Positions 1 through 8,655 of a DNA stretch of 64,000 nucleotides are shown here, piece by piece (the first letter of the stretch is position 1; every line of letters starts with the position of its first letter). The notes beneath the pieces were generated by a model. The model did not search any database, was not told the DNA's origin, and saw only the letters and a program-made list of their open reading frames with translations. A program made the translations under genes and the position numbers. The stretch comes from an uncultured Cohaesibacter sp. (lineage in GTDB: Bacteria; Pseudomonadota; Alphaproteobacteria; Rhizobiales; Cohaesibacteraceae), in NCBI RefSeq assembly GCF_963664735.1, contig NZ_OY761553.1:2805303-2869302 (forward strand). The letters run 5' to 3'.

Positions 1-93
1 GGAAACACAAATCTGAAGTGCAGAGCAGCTCTTGAGATAATCCGAATAGCCACCTTCGCGTGAAGCGCGCCCGCCGATCATGCGCGTCAACAT
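1..93 (-). CDS. possible 5' end of an unrecognised gene, cut by the window edge
   Basis: Reading leftward from an ATG at 93 there are 31 codons without a stop up to the window edge. The translation begins MLTRMIGGRASREG and contains GGYSDYLKSC. A GTGAGG stretch lies just before the ATG and could be a ribosome-binding site. A second in-frame ATG is at 81. I do not recognise the family, and 31 codons are too few to prove coding. If real, the gene is transcribed divergently from the decarboxylase operon and shares its upstream region. Confidence 0.3.
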   Translation of the reverse strand, partial: MLTRMIGGRASREGGYSDYLKSCSALQICVS

Positions 94-420
94 GCCTCAC
101 AGGTTGCCTGTCGGTTAATATTCACAGGCCCGTAAATTTTGCATACCTAAAATTGCCGCTATGCAAACTACCTCTATCCACTTTGGTATAATGCGCGATT
201 CCCGTCCATAAGGTGCGAATTATGGTGCCAACTAGCCTTTGGTCCAAATCTTTTAGGCCTTACCACCCTTTATCTCCTTAAAATAAATGAGTAATACTTC
301 CGGCATTGAGGATTTTGTCATCGGGTGTCCGATCCATAATTTCCGGCGGGTGTTTACCCGTTCAACCTCAACCTTAACGCAGCGCTCAATCCGGGCGCTG
401 CCTAGCATAGCGGTAATAAA
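94..420. other. intergenic region upstream of mmdA
   Basis: These 327 bases hold a perfect inverted repeat and a perfect TATAAT box (listed separately) and then an apparent leader of about 220 nt before mmdA. I find no gene in it and do not recognise a riboswitch class. Confidence 0.5.
138..192 (+). promoter_or_regulatory. candidate mmdA promoter with operator-like inverted repeat
   Basis: TTTGCATA (138-145) and TATGCAAA (160-167) form a perfect 8-bp inverted repeat with a 14-nt spacer. A perfect TATAAT lies at 187-192. The base positions 17 nt upstream (164-169, CAAACT) are a poor -35 match and overlap the right arm of the repeat. This is the layout expected for a regulated promoter. Function is inferred; the binding protein is unknown. 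Confidence 0.4.
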
Positions 421-1974
421 ATGGCGATTTCCAAAACTCTTTCTGATGAGTTGGAGAAACGGCGCAAAATCGCACTGGACGGTGGCGGCGCAAAGAAAGC
501 TGAAGACAGGCATGCCAAAGGTCGCATGACCGCCCGTGAACGCCTTGATGGACTTTTCTCCAAAGGTACGTTCCAGGAATTCGGCTTGCATGCGCAGCAC
601 AATACCCGTTATTTCGGTATGGCAGATAAATCCATACCGACTGACGGCGTTATTTGCGGCACAGGCTTTGTCGACGGTCGTCCAGTAGCAGCCTTTTCCC
701 AGGATTTCGGCGTGGTCGGTGGTTCCTTGGGTGAGATTCACGCCAAGAAAATTTGTGCAGCCCTCGACCATGCTGTGAAAGCAGGTGTACCTGTTGTTGG
801 CTTCAACGATTCAGGCGGAGCTCGTATTCAGGAGGGTGTTGGTGCCCTTTCCGGCTATGGTCAGGTATTCTATCGCAACGTTCAGCTCTCTGGCGTTGTT
901 CCTCAGATCTCTGTTATTGCAGGCCCTTGCGCCGGTGGCGCAGCTTACAGCCCTGCTCTGACTGACTTCCTGATCATGACTCGCAAAAATGCGCAAATGT
1001 TCATCTGTGGACCAGAAGTCATTCGCGCCGTCACCGGTCAGGTGACAACAATGGATGAAATCGGTTCGGCTCAGGCACATGCCTCTGTTTCCGGTAACAT
1101 TCACTTCATTGCTGAAGATGATGCACACGCAGTGCAGATCGTTCACAAGCTGCTGTCATTCTTGCCAAGCAACAACATGATGGATCCTCCTCATCACATT
1201 GAGCCGGACCTGAAGATTGTTGATGACCCGGCACTGGATGAGCTTGTTCCAGAAGATTCAAAAACTCCATTCGACTGCCGTGAGGTTATCAAAAGCCTGG
1301 CTGACGAAGGTGACTTCCTTGAAATCATGGAACATTTTGCAGCTAACATCGTAATCGGCTTCGGTCGCATTGGCGGTATGGTTGTTGGTTTTGTTGCCAA
1401 CCAGCCTATCGTTAAGGCCGGTACGCTGGATATCGATGCCAGTGACAAGGCTGCACGCTTTGTTCGTTTCTGCAACGTCTACAATATTCCGATCGTAACC
1501 CTCGTCGACGTCCCAGGCTTCTTGCCAGGTGTCAACGAAGAACGTCGCGGTATTATCCGTCACGGCGCTAAAATGCTCTTCGCATACGCCTCCGCCACGG
1601 TTCCGAAAATCACGGTCATCATGCGTAAGGCCTATGGCGGCGCATATCTGGCTATGTGCTCGGAAGACATGGGCGCAGACCGCGTTATGGCATGGCCAAC
1701 AGCTGAAATTGCTGTGATGGGTGCAGAAGGTGCTGTCAACATCCTTTACCGCAAGGAACTGAAGGAAGCTGAAGACAAGGTTGCCAAATCCAAAGAACTT
1801 GCCGATGAATATCGCAAGGAATTTGCAACACCTTACCTCTCTGCTGGTAGACTGGCGATCCATGACATCATTCAACCGCGTGAGACAAAGAGTGCAATCG
1901 CTCTCTCCCTGCGTGGCCTGATGTCCAAGCGTGAAACCCGTCCGCCGAAGAAACACGGCAATATTCCACTCTGA
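421..1974 (+). CDS. mmdA: methylmalonyl-CoA decarboxylase alpha subunit (carboxyltransferase)
   Basis: A 517-residue carboxyltransferase of the acyl-CoA carboxylase beta/MmdA family. It carries the acyl-CoA pocket signatures NDSGGARIQEG and AGPCAGGAAYSPALTDF and, in the second half, VDVPGFLPG and KAYGGAYLAM. The length matches MmdA and PccB. The neighbours decide the call: OadG-like, biotin-carrier and OadB-like membrane genes follow directly, so the enzyme is a decarboxylase Na+ pump rather than a carboxylase. It would move CO2 from (S)-methylmalonyl-CoA to the biotin of MmdC in the cytoplasm. Substrate is inferred: glutaconyl-CoA decarboxylase alpha chains are longer, but another acyl-CoA cannot be excluded. 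The ribosome-binding site is weak (GCGGTAATAAA). Confidence 0.85.
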   Translation: MAISKTLSDELEKRRKIALDGGGAKKAEDRHAKGRMTARERLDGLFSKGTFQEFGLHAQHNTRYFGMADKSIPTDGVICGTGFVDGRPVAAFSQDFGVVGGSLGEIHAKKICAALDHAVKAGVPVVGFNDSGGARIQEGVGALSGYGQVFYRNVQLSGVVPQISVIAGPCAGGAAYSPALTDFLIMTRKNAQMFICGPEVIRAVTGQVTTMDEIGSAQAHASVSGNIHFIAEDDAHAVQIVHKLLSFLPSNNMMDPPHHIEPDLKIVDDPALDELVPEDSKTPFDCREVIKSLADEGDFLEIMEHFAANIVIGFGRIGGMVVGFVANQPIVKAGTLDIDASDKAARFVRFCNVYNIPIVTLVDVPGFLPGVNEERRGIIRHGAKMLFAYASATVPKITVIMRKAYGGAYLAMCSEDMGADRVMAWPTAEIAVMGAEGAVNILYRKELKEAEDKVAKSKELADEYRKEFATPYLSAGRLAIHDIIQPRETKSAIALSLRGLMSKRETRPPKKHGNIPL

Positions 1975-1990
1975 GCAAAGGATTATCTTG

Positions 1991-2389
1991 ATGCTCGAAA
2001 ACCTGGAAATCATCTTAACGGGCTTTGTAGTGGTAATGCTGGCTCTTGCCATTCTGTGGGCAGCTTGTGCTTTCATCGGATCTTTCTTTATCCGTCATGA
2101 CAAGAACAACTCCGGCACAGGTGGCAAGACCGATGCTCCAAAGGTACCGCCGCGTGCGGCGGTTTCCTCTCGGGCAGGCGTACCACCCCATCATCTGGCA
2201 GCCATCGCGGCTGCCGTAGCCGCAACACTTGGGGCAGGATACAGAGTGACACGCGTCGCTGCTCCTCCCCACAAAGTCAGTGAATGGCCACTGGAAGGGC
2301 GCATTGCCTCATTTTCGGGACATAATACCCGGAATGGCTGGACTTCCATTACGCCCCTGAACAGTAATTCTCTGAGAGGACAAAATTAA
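1991..2389 (+). CDS. mmdD: decarboxylase delta/gamma subunit (OadG family)
   Basis: A 132-residue single-span membrane protein that should tie the carboxyltransferase to the membrane subunit of the Na+ pump. Residues about 7-34 form one hydrophobic helix (LTGFVVVMLALAILWAACAF). A charged linker follows, and then the typical OadG tail with HLAAIAAAVAATLG and a short basic segment. The ATG at 1991 was chosen because AAAGGA lies 8 nt before it; an open frame further upstream overlaps mmdA and is not credible. The stop overlaps the mmdC start by one base (TAATG), indicating translational coupling. Confidence 0.82.
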   Translation: MLENLEIILTGFVVVMLALAILWAACAFIGSFFIRHDKNNSGTGGKTDAPKVPPRAAVSSRAGVPPHHLAAIAAAVAATLGAGYRVTRVAAPPHKVSEWPLEGRIASFSGHNTRNGWTSITPLNSNSLRGQN

Positions 2390-2796
2390 TGAAACGCTTG
2401 CGGATCACCGTACAGGGCATCTCTTATGATGTTACGGTGGAAGACGAAGATTTGGACATCGCCGGTGCCGCAGCTCCGGCTCCTGCAGCTAAACCAGCAG
2501 CTCCTGCACCTGCAGCAGCCGCTCCGGCTCCTGCAGCTCCAGCTCCAGCCGCTCCGGCTGCTGCTCCTGCAGCTCCAGCAGGTGATGGTGCGGTGCCATG
2601 CCCGCTCGCAGGTACTGTTATCAGCGTAGACGTTTCTGTTGGTCAGAAAGTTTCCGCTGGCGACACCCTGGTTGTCCTTGAAGCCATGAAGATGAACACG
2701 AACATCAGTGCTCCATCTGATGGTACAGTTACCGCGGTCAATGTGGCAGCCGGTGCTACCGTGACCGAGGGTCAAGTTCTTGTAACCCTTTCATAA
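2389..2796 (+). CDS. mmdC: biotin carrier protein of the decarboxylase
   Basis: A 135-residue biotin carrier. Residues 1-25 are a short N-terminal strand region ([16 protein letters not shown]), 26-65 an almost pure Ala/Pro swinging linker, and 66-135 a biotinyl domain with the motif EAMKMNT, where Lys101 is the biotinylation site. It shuttles carboxybiotin from MmdA to the membrane subunit MmdB. It overlaps mmdD by one base and lies 17 nt before mmdB. A biotin ligase encoded elsewhere is needed. Confidence 0.93.
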   Translation: MKRLRITVQGISYDVTVEDEDLDIAGAAAPAPAAKPAAPAPAAAAPAPAAPAPAAPAAAPAAPAGDGAVPCPLAGTVISVDVSVGQKVSAGDTLVVLEAMKMNTNISAPSDGTVTAVNVAAGATVTEGQVLVTLS

Positions 2797-2813
2797 GGAG
2801 GGAGATCCTTCTC

Positions 2814-3965
2814 ATGGAAGGCACAGCAACTCAGGCCTCCAAGCTTGAACAGATTTGGCATTTGACCGCTTTTGGCGATGTGACCTGGCAAATGATGGTC
2901 ATGTGGGCGATCATTGCTCTGCTGTTCTATCTTGCGATCTACAAAAAATTTGAACCGCTTTTGCTGATTCCTATCGCTTTTGGCGCTTTGTTGGCTAACC
3001 TGCCTACTCAGGGTCTTGTCAATTTGCCTCATGGCGAAGAAGCTGGCGGTCTCTACTACTACATTTCCCAAGGCGTCCACCTGGAAATCTTTCCACCGCT
3101 CATCTTCATGGGCGTTGGAGCTCTGACTGACTTCGGTCCGTTGATCGCCAACCCGCGTACGCTGCTTCTTGGTGCAGCGGCTCAGTTTGGTGTATTTGCC
3201 ACCTTCCTTGGCGCAACCTTGATTGGCTTCCAGTCACATGAGGCTGCTGCTATTGGTATTATCGGTGGTGCTGACGGCCCGACCTCGATCTTCCTTGCCA
3301 GCAAGTTGGCTCCGGACCTTTTGGCTCCAATCGCTGTTGCAGCTTATAGCTACATGGCGCTTGTGCCGATGATCCAGCCTCCGATTATGCGTGCTCTGAC
3401 GACTGATGCAGAACGCAAAATCAAGATGAAATCCCTACGTAAAGTAGGTCGCCTTGAAAAGCTCATCTTCGCTGGAATGGTCACCATCATGGTCATTCTG
3501 CTGGTTCCGGCAGCATCTGCCCTGATCGGTATGCTGATGCTTGGTAACTTCCTTCGGGAAAGCCTTGAAGCAGAACGCATCACCAAGGCGGCTCAGAATG
3601 AGGTGGTCAACGTCGTCACGATCTTCTTGGGCACGTCTGTCGGCATCACGATGACGTCAGAACGGTTCCTGAACTTCGAAACCCTCAAAATTCTGGCCCT
3701 CGGCATTGTTGCATTCAGTATCGCTACTGCTTGCGGCGTCCTGATGGCCAAATTGATGAACATGTTCTCGAAGAACAAGATCAACCCACTGATCGGTTCT
3801 GCTGGCGTGTCGGCCGTGCCAATGGCTGCCCGCGTTAGTCAGGTAGAAGGTCAGAGAGCAGATCCAAGCAACTTCCTTCTCATGCATGCCATGGGTCCGA
3901 ACGTTGCCGGTGTGATTGGTACAGCAGTTGTGGCAGGCTTCTTCTTGGCCTGGTTCTCACTCTGA
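2814..3965 (+). CDS. mmdB: Na+-pumping decarboxylase beta subunit (OadB/MmdB family)
   Basis: A 383-residue polytopic inner-membrane protein that decarboxylates carboxybiotin and couples this to Na+ export. The diagnostic [10 protein letters not shown] motif is at 151-160; Asp154 corresponds to the Na+-binding Asp203 of Klebsiella OadB. The later conserved stretch [15 protein letters not shown] is intact. It is shorter than OadB (about 430) and close to MmdB. RBS AAGGAGGGAG precedes the ATG. It is the last gene before a strong terminator. Confidence 0.92.
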   Translation: MEGTATQASKLEQIWHLTAFGDVTWQMMVMWAIIALLFYLAIYKKFEPLLLIPIAFGALLANLPTQGLVNLPHGEEAGGLYYYISQGVHLEIFPPLIFMGVGALTDFGPLIANPRTLLLGAAAQFGVFATFLGATLIGFQSHEAAAIGIIGGADGPTSIFLASKLAPDLLAPIAVAAYSYMALVPMIQPPIMRALTTDAERKIKMKSLRKVGRLEKLIFAGMVTIMVILLVPAASALIGMLMLGNFLRESLEAERITKAAQNEVVNVVTIFLGTSVGITMTSERFLNFETLKILALGIVAFSIATACGVLMAKLMNMFSKNKINPLIGSAGVSAVPMAARVSQVEGQRADPSNFLLMHAMGPNVAGVIGTAVVAGFFLAWFSL

Positions 3966-3993
3966 TAATCATTCAGACCAACTCCAAGATTGG

Positions 3994-4030
3994 GGAAGCG
4001 CAGGTTTTTACCTGCGCTTCCTTTTTTTTT
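3994..4030 (+). terminator. rho-independent terminator of the mmd operon
   Basis: A perfect 12-bp stem, GGAAGCGCAGGT (3994-4005) with ACCTGCGCTTCC (4010-4021), closes a TTTT loop and is followed by nine T (4022-4030). It separates the decarboxylase operon from the redox operon. Confidence 0.95.
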
Positions 4031-4088
4031 GAGCTTTTCACCAGCTTGTTAGAACATTAGTCGTAGGCGACGGTAGATCCCCGCTGTT

Positions 4089-4102
4089 TTGATTGGTGTC
4101 AA
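4089..4102. promoter_or_regulatory. FNR/Anr-type box upstream of the redox operon
   Basis: TTGAT-N4-GTCAA at 4089-4102 matches the FNR consensus TTGAT-N4-ATCAA at nine of ten fixed positions. The altered half (TTGAC on the other strand) is common in alphaproteobacterial FnrL sites. Its centre is about 112 nt before the ATG at 4208. Activation at -41.5 would put the start of transcription near 4137. This points to low-oxygen induction of 4208-11889. Confidence 0.55.
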
Positions 4103-4207
4103 TGTTTCCCCCCTTCATGAGCGTAGCCTTTTTAACTGCGGTGTTCATTTCAATTATTGCAGTAATTGCATATAGTTGGCGAACGCTGCAAATAGGGGAG
4201 GAAATTT

Positions 4208-5176
4208 ATGTCTGATCGTGGCGTAGCCAGCGGTCAAGGGGAGGATTTGTCTGCCGCAAATAGGCAGAACGGATCCGGAAAAGGTGTTACTGCATCTTTT
4301 CCAATCCTGACGCGCACTGACTTTTCAAGTACCACATTCCTTGTAGAAATCGAACATCCTGTCATGGCGCAAGCGGCCAAGCCCGGCCAGTTCGTCATCG
4401 TGATGCTGCACGAACTTGGCGAACGCATTCCGCTCACCATCGCCGATTTCGATCGGGAAAAAGGAACAATTACACTCGTTGTTCAAGCAGTTGGTAAATC
4501 AACGCGGGAAATGCAATTGCTTTGCCGTCCTGGCCGCGAGATTTTCGCGATGCTTGGGCCTCTGGGCATTCCCAGTGAAATATCATCCAAGACAAAAAAG
4601 GTGATCTGTGTAGGCGGCGGATTGGGCATTGCGCCTATTTACCCGCAGGCACGGGCCTTTAAGGAAGCCGGTGCCCATGTGATTGGCGTTCTGGGTTTTC
4701 GTTCAAGCAACCTGATGTTCTGGGAAGACAAGTTCCACGCCATTTGTGATGACTTCATTGTCTGCACAGATGATGGATCAGCAGGCATCAAGGGATTGGT
4801 TACTCAGGGGATAGAAGCTGCCATCAAGCAAAATCCGGATGTCGACGAGGTGGTTGCCATTGGCCCGCCGATCATGATGCGCGCTTGCGCCGAAACCACA
4901 AGGCCTTATGGCATCAAGACAATGGTCAGCCTCAACCCGATCATGGTTGACGGAACAGGCATGTGCGGTGGGTGCCGCGTCAAGGTTGGCGACGCGATCA
5001 AGTTCGCTTGTGTTGACGGCCCGGACTTTGATGGCCATCAGGTGGATTTCGACGATCTCTTTACGCGATTGCAACGCTACCGCCCAGAAGAGGCGGAAGC
5101 CATGGAACGCTATTCCGACAGCTGCCGCCGTTTGGCTCTCGCGCCGGATGCGGCATCCAATGAGGGAGGCAAGTAA
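4208..5176 (+). CDS. NfnA/SudB-like FAD/NAD(P) ferredoxin reductase subunit with 2Fe-2S centre
   Basis: A 322-residue flavoprotein of the PyrK/NfnA/SudB family. The FAD motif RIPLT is at 73-77 and the dinucleotide motif GGGLGIAP at 136-143. A C-terminal 2Fe-2S segment has Cys253, Cys256 and Cys268 (GMCGGCRVKV...FAC), probably with Cys226 as fourth ligand. The first ~28 residues are a hydrophilic extension not usual in the family, yet the start is supported by a strong RBS (GGGGAGGA). It pairs with the next gene, whose start overlaps its stop. The pair would pass electrons between NAD(P)H and a low-potential carrier; whether it bifurcates electrons like true Nfn cannot be told. Confidence 0.8.
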   Translation: MSDRGVASGQGEDLSAANRQNGSGKGVTASFPILTRTDFSSTTFLVEIEHPVMAQAAKPGQFVIVMLHELGERIPLTIADFDREKGTITLVVQAVGKSTREMQLLCRPGREIFAMLGPLGIPSEISSKTKKVICVGGGLGIAPIYPQARAFKEAGAHVIGVLGFRSSNLMFWEDKFHAICDDFIVCTDDGSAGIKGLVTQGIEAAIKQNPDVDEVVAIGPPIMMRACAETTRPYGIKTMVSLNPIMVDGTGMCGGCRVKVGDAIKFACVDGPDFDGHQVDFDDLFTRLQRYRPEEAEAMERYSDSCRRLALAPDAASNEGGK

Positions 5177-6684
5177 TGGCTCGCAAAACGATACGTTCTA
5201 TCCCGCAACAAAGGGCAGAAATGCCAGTGCAGGACCCTAAAATTCGCGCCAGAAATTTCGACGAAGTGGCGCTTGGCTTTGATCTGGAAAATGCTCTGCT
5301 GGAATGCGAACGCTGCCTGATGTGCCCGCAACCGGCCTGCATCGAAGGCTGTCCGGTGAAGATCGACATACCCGGTTTCATTTCCAAAATGCAGCAAAAA
5401 GACTTTCGTGGTGCTTATGAACATATGACTGACGCTACCCAGCTACCCGCTGTCTGCGGCAGGGTCTGCCCACAGGAGGACCAGTGCGAGGGTGTCTGCG
5501 CGGTTGGTGCCGGAACAGGGCTCGAACCGGTTGCCATCGGAAGACTGGAACGCTTCCTTGGCGATATGGCAATCAAGGAGGGCTGGAAAAAATCCACCTC
5601 GATTGAACCAAATCGCTTCCGGGTCGCGATTGTAGGATCAGGACCAGCGGGAATGGCATGTGCGGCGGATCTGGCCAAGGCTGGATGCGCCGTTACCATT
5701 TATGAGGCCTTTCATGTGCCCGGAGGCGTTCTGCGCTATGGGATTCCCGAATTCCGTTTGCCAAAGAGCGTGGTGGACGCAGAAATTGCCAATCTGAAAG
5801 CACTTGGCGTCGACATTCAGTGCAACACACTGGTCGGGCGCCTGTTCACCATCGAGCAAATGCTCAATGACATGGGCTTTGATGCTGTCTTTATCGGCGT
5901 TGGTGCCGGCACTCCTCACTTCATGGACATTCCCGGCGAAAATCTCAACGGCGTGCTCTCGGCAAACGAGTTACTGACCCGCTGCAATCTGATGCATGCG
6001 GGTGATTTTCCAAATTTCGACACGCCTCTTGGTCTGGGCAAGCGGGTCGCCGTTATTGGCTCTGGCAACACGGCCATGGACGCCATGCGCGTTTCCCTGC
6101 GGCTTGGAGCTGAGCAGGTGCATTGCATCTATCGGCGCAGTGAAGTCGAATGCCCTGCCCGCAAGGAAGAGCTGCATCACGCTCAGGAAGAAGGCATCGA
6201 GTTCCACTGGCTTACCAACCCGATCGAAATTCTTGGCGATGACAAGAATAACGTTCGAGCCATCCGCTGTGTTCAAATGGAACTTGGTGAGCCCGACAGC
6301 TCGGGGCGGCGACGCCCGGTCGTTGTCGAGGGCAGCGAGTTCGACTTTGAGGCCGATACGGTGGTCTATGCCATCGGCACCTCGCCAAACCCGATTTTGG
6401 GGCAGACCTCTTCGATTGGTCTCAACAAATGGGGCTATATCGACACTGATGACGATCTTTCGACATCCCTTGCGGGCGTTTATGCCGGAGGCGACATCGT
6501 GACTGGTGCGGCGACCGTAATCAAGGCCATGGGGGCTGGCCGCAAGGCTGCAACCAGCATAAAGCGCTATTTGGGCCTCAGGGACACCAACGCGATTTAT
6601 GAGCCCGAAGCACCCGACTTTGAGCATTGTCTGTTCGGCATAGACCTCGCTGAACATTGCTTTACCAGAATAAAACAAATCTAG
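5176..6684 (+). CDS. GltD/NfnB/SudA-like NAD(P)H oxidoreductase with 4Fe-4S clusters
   Basis: A 502-residue GltD-type protein. The N-terminal double 4Fe-4S domain uses Cys44, 47, 50, 55, 59 and Cys94, 98, 104, 108. An FAD site (VGSGPAGMACA) lies near 154-163, and a second dinucleotide site (VAVIGSGNTAMDAMR) near 290. The C-terminal FAD contact is GGDIVTGAATVIKAMGAGRKAA. With the preceding gene it forms an NfnAB/SudBA-like pair. No glutamate synthase large subunit is nearby, and the following genes are a 2-oxoacid oxidoreductase, so a role in electron transfer to or from KorAB is more likely than glutamate synthesis. Confidence 0.82.
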   Translation: MARKTIRSIPQQRAEMPVQDPKIRARNFDEVALGFDLENALLECERCLMCPQPACIEGCPVKIDIPGFISKMQQKDFRGAYEHMTDATQLPAVCGRVCPQEDQCEGVCAVGAGTGLEPVAIGRLERFLGDMAIKEGWKKSTSIEPNRFRVAIVGSGPAGMACAADLAKAGCAVTIYEAFHVPGGVLRYGIPEFRLPKSVVDAEIANLKALGVDIQCNTLVGRLFTIEQMLNDMGFDAVFIGVGAGTPHFMDIPGENLNGVLSANELLTRCNLMHAGDFPNFDTPLGLGKRVAVIGSGNTAMDAMRVSLRLGAEQVHCIYRRSEVECPARKEELHHAQEEGIEFHWLTNPIEILGDDKNNVRAIRCVQMELGEPDSSGRRRPVVVEGSEFDFEADTVVYAIGTSPNPILGQTSSIGLNKWGYIDTDDDLSTSLAGVYAGGDIVTGAATVIKAMGAGRKAATSIKRYLGLRDTNAIYEPEAPDFEHCLFGIDLAEHCFTRIKQI

Positions 6685-6701
6685 CTGCTGGAGCCAAGAC
6701 C

Positions 6702-8654
6702 ATGACGGAATATGGCATGCAGACTTCCTCCAATGATGCACCTCCGCGCAACGCGGCAAGTGCACCAGGGAAGCGCCCCGCGAGTGGACCTGCGGAAGTC
6801 ATTCAAGAACATATCGTTGAAATCGTAAGTGACTCAGGAGAAGGCGCACAAAGGTGCGGCCAGTCTCTTGCGTCAATCGCGGCCCGTTCGGGCCACGGGA
6901 TCTGGACAGTGGAAATCATTCCCGCCGAAATCCAGCCCCCTCACCGCTCGATTGCCGGGGCCAGTGGCAACAGGGTGCGCATGGCGTCTCACAAGGTGAC
7001 AAATGTTGGCGATCAGGCTGATTTTGTTGTCGCTTTCAACGAGCAGGTCCTTTTGAGCCGACTTCAGGCAAAAGAGATCAAGCCCGGAGCCACAATTCTG
7101 ATCGAGGAAATGTGGAAATACGACAAAGACCCGACCATCGCCCAGAACTATGCCAAAGTGATCGCAGATGTGCGCGCTGCGGGCTACAAGCTTTATGAAA
7201 TTCCGATGGAAACGGAATGCCATAAATATGTGCCCGATGCACGCAAGGGCAAGAACATGTTTGTGCTGGGCATTCTTTGTGCAGTTTATAGCTTGGACGA
7301 TGATCTTGCCAAGGCTCAGGTGCGTTTGACCTTTGCCAAGAAAGACAAAAAAATCGTTGATGCCAATCTGGAGCTGCTCGCAGCCGGTCGTGCATGGGCG
7401 GAAGAAAATCTGACCATCCGCTATATGATCCCCGCAGCGCCTGTTACCAAGCCGCAGATCGTGACCAACGGCAACGCCGCGCTGGCCCTCGGGGTCGTGG
7501 CATCCGGAATGGAAGTCTGCGCGATGTATCCCATTACGCCGGCCACATCCGCCTCGCATTATCTCTCGACCATCTTTGAAAAAGTCGGTTGCGTGGTGCA
7601 TCAGGCTGAAGACGAAATTTCGGCGGCAACCTTTGCCATCGGCGCGTCCTATGCAGGCAAATGTGCTGTGACCATCACATCCGGTCCGGGACTTTCGCTC
7701 AAGCAGGAAGCCATTGGACTTGCCGTGATGACAGAGATACCGCTTGTGGTGATTGACGTTCAGCGCGGAGGCCCATCAACCGGCCTGCCTACGAAAGTGG
7801 AGCAAGGGGACATGATGGCCGCAATGTTCGGCAGTCATGGCGATGCACCCAAGGTCGTCATGGCCGTGGATTCCATCGAAGATTGCTTCTACTCGGTTAT
7901 TACCGCTCGCAAGATTGCCGAAACCTTCAATATGGTTGTCGTCATTCTGTCGGATGCTGCGCTTTCCACCGCGCAACAGCCATTTGATCGGCCGCAGTTC
8001 AACGCCGATTGGCTTGCACCGCCAATCAACCAGAGCGCTGTGCCGGAAGACGCGCACCCTTATGACTGGGATGAACGGACGGGCATCGCCACAAGGTTCG
8101 TACCTGGCCAGCCAAACGGCATGCACACCTTGACGGGCCTTGCTCATGACCGGAACAGCCGTGTGGCTTATGATCCTCAGATCAACGAAGAAGGCTTGCT
8201 CAACCGCAGTCGCAAACTGGCCGCCTTGCAGAAAACCCTGCGTCTGGCTCCTGTTTATGGCGAGGAAGAGGGCGACCTTTTGCTCATAGGCTGGGGCAGT
8301 ACGCGCGGTTCCATTGAAGAAGCCGTCAAGACGATGCGGGCGCAAGGCTACAAGGTCTCTTCGCTTCATTTGAAGTTCATCCAGCCAATGGCCGCTGGCA
8401 TTGACAAGGTGATGAAGGGCTTCAAGAAGGTCATGACCATCGAGAATAACTGGAATGACCCCAAGGACGACCCGCTGATCGACGAGTCAAACCGGCGCTA
8501 TTCGCATCTGGCCATGCTGCTGAGGTCCCGTTGGCTGGTCGATGTTGATTGCTGGGGCAACGCCCGCGGCCAACCGCTCAAACCGAGCGAGATTATCAAC
8601 GCCGCCATGGCCAAACTCAACGAAGATGAACAGCAACCGGCGGGAGGGCAATGA
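6702..8654 (+). CDS. korA: 2-oxoacid:acceptor oxidoreductase, fused gamma-alpha subunit
   Basis: A 650-residue subunit. An N-terminal gamma domain (about 35-230, with VRMASHKVTN and GATILIEEMW) is fused to an alpha domain with YPITPATS (276-283), QAEDEISA, SGPGLSLKQEA and RGGPSTGLPTKVEQGD. The two-domain order is that of KorA. It catalyses ferredoxin-dependent oxidative decarboxylation, or the reverse, of a 2-oxoacid, most likely 2-oxoglutarate. I chose ATG 6702 because GGAG lies 8 nt upstream; an in-frame ATG at 6657 lies inside the previous gene. The first 30 residues are low-complexity. Confidence 0.9.
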   Translation: MTEYGMQTSSNDAPPRNAASAPGKRPASGPAEVIQEHIVEIVSDSGEGAQRCGQSLASIAARSGHGIWTVEIIPAEIQPPHRSIAGASGNRVRMASHKVTNVGDQADFVVAFNEQVLLSRLQAKEIKPGATILIEEMWKYDKDPTIAQNYAKVIADVRAAGYKLYEIPMETECHKYVPDARKGKNMFVLGILCAVYSLDDDLAKAQVRLTFAKKDKKIVDANLELLAAGRAWAEENLTIRYMIPAAPVTKPQIVTNGNAALALGVVASGMEVCAMYPITPATSASHYLSTIFEKVGCVVHQAEDEISAATFAIGASYAGKCAVTITSGPGLSLKQEAIGLAVMTEIPLVVIDVQRGGPSTGLPTKVEQGDMMAAMFGSHGDAPKVVMAVDSIEDCFYSVITARKIAETFNMVVVILSDAALSTAQQPFDRPQFNADWLAPPINQSAVPEDAHPYDWDERTGIATRFVPGQPNGMHTLTGLAHDRNSRVAYDPQINEEGLLNRSRKLAALQKTLRLAPVYGEEEGDLLLIGWGSTRGSIEEAVKTMRAQGYKVSSLHLKFIQPMAAGIDKVMKGFKKVMTIENNWNDPKDDPLIDESNRRYSHLAMLLRSRWLVDVDCWGNARGQPLKPSEIINAAMAKLNEDEQQPAGGQ

Positions 8655-8655
8655 G

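Noticed and set aside
253-771. 172-residue minus-strand frame over the mmdA start
   Set aside because: It overlaps well-supported mmdA coding sequence and its composition is that of an antisense shadow.
421-1974. Propionyl-CoA carboxylase beta chain
   Set aside because: The sequence family is shared, but the OadB, OadG and separate biotin-carrier genes show a decarboxylase pump; no biotin carboxylase gene is present.
4102-4215. 37-codon frame with one hydrophobic helix before the NfnA-like gene
   Set aside because: It begins inside the FNR box, upstream of the transcription start expected from that box, has no RBS and overlaps the next start out of frame.
5176-6684. Glutamate synthase small subunit (GltD)
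   Set aside because: The protein family fits, but no GltB gene is adjacent and the partners are an NfnA-like protein and KorAB.
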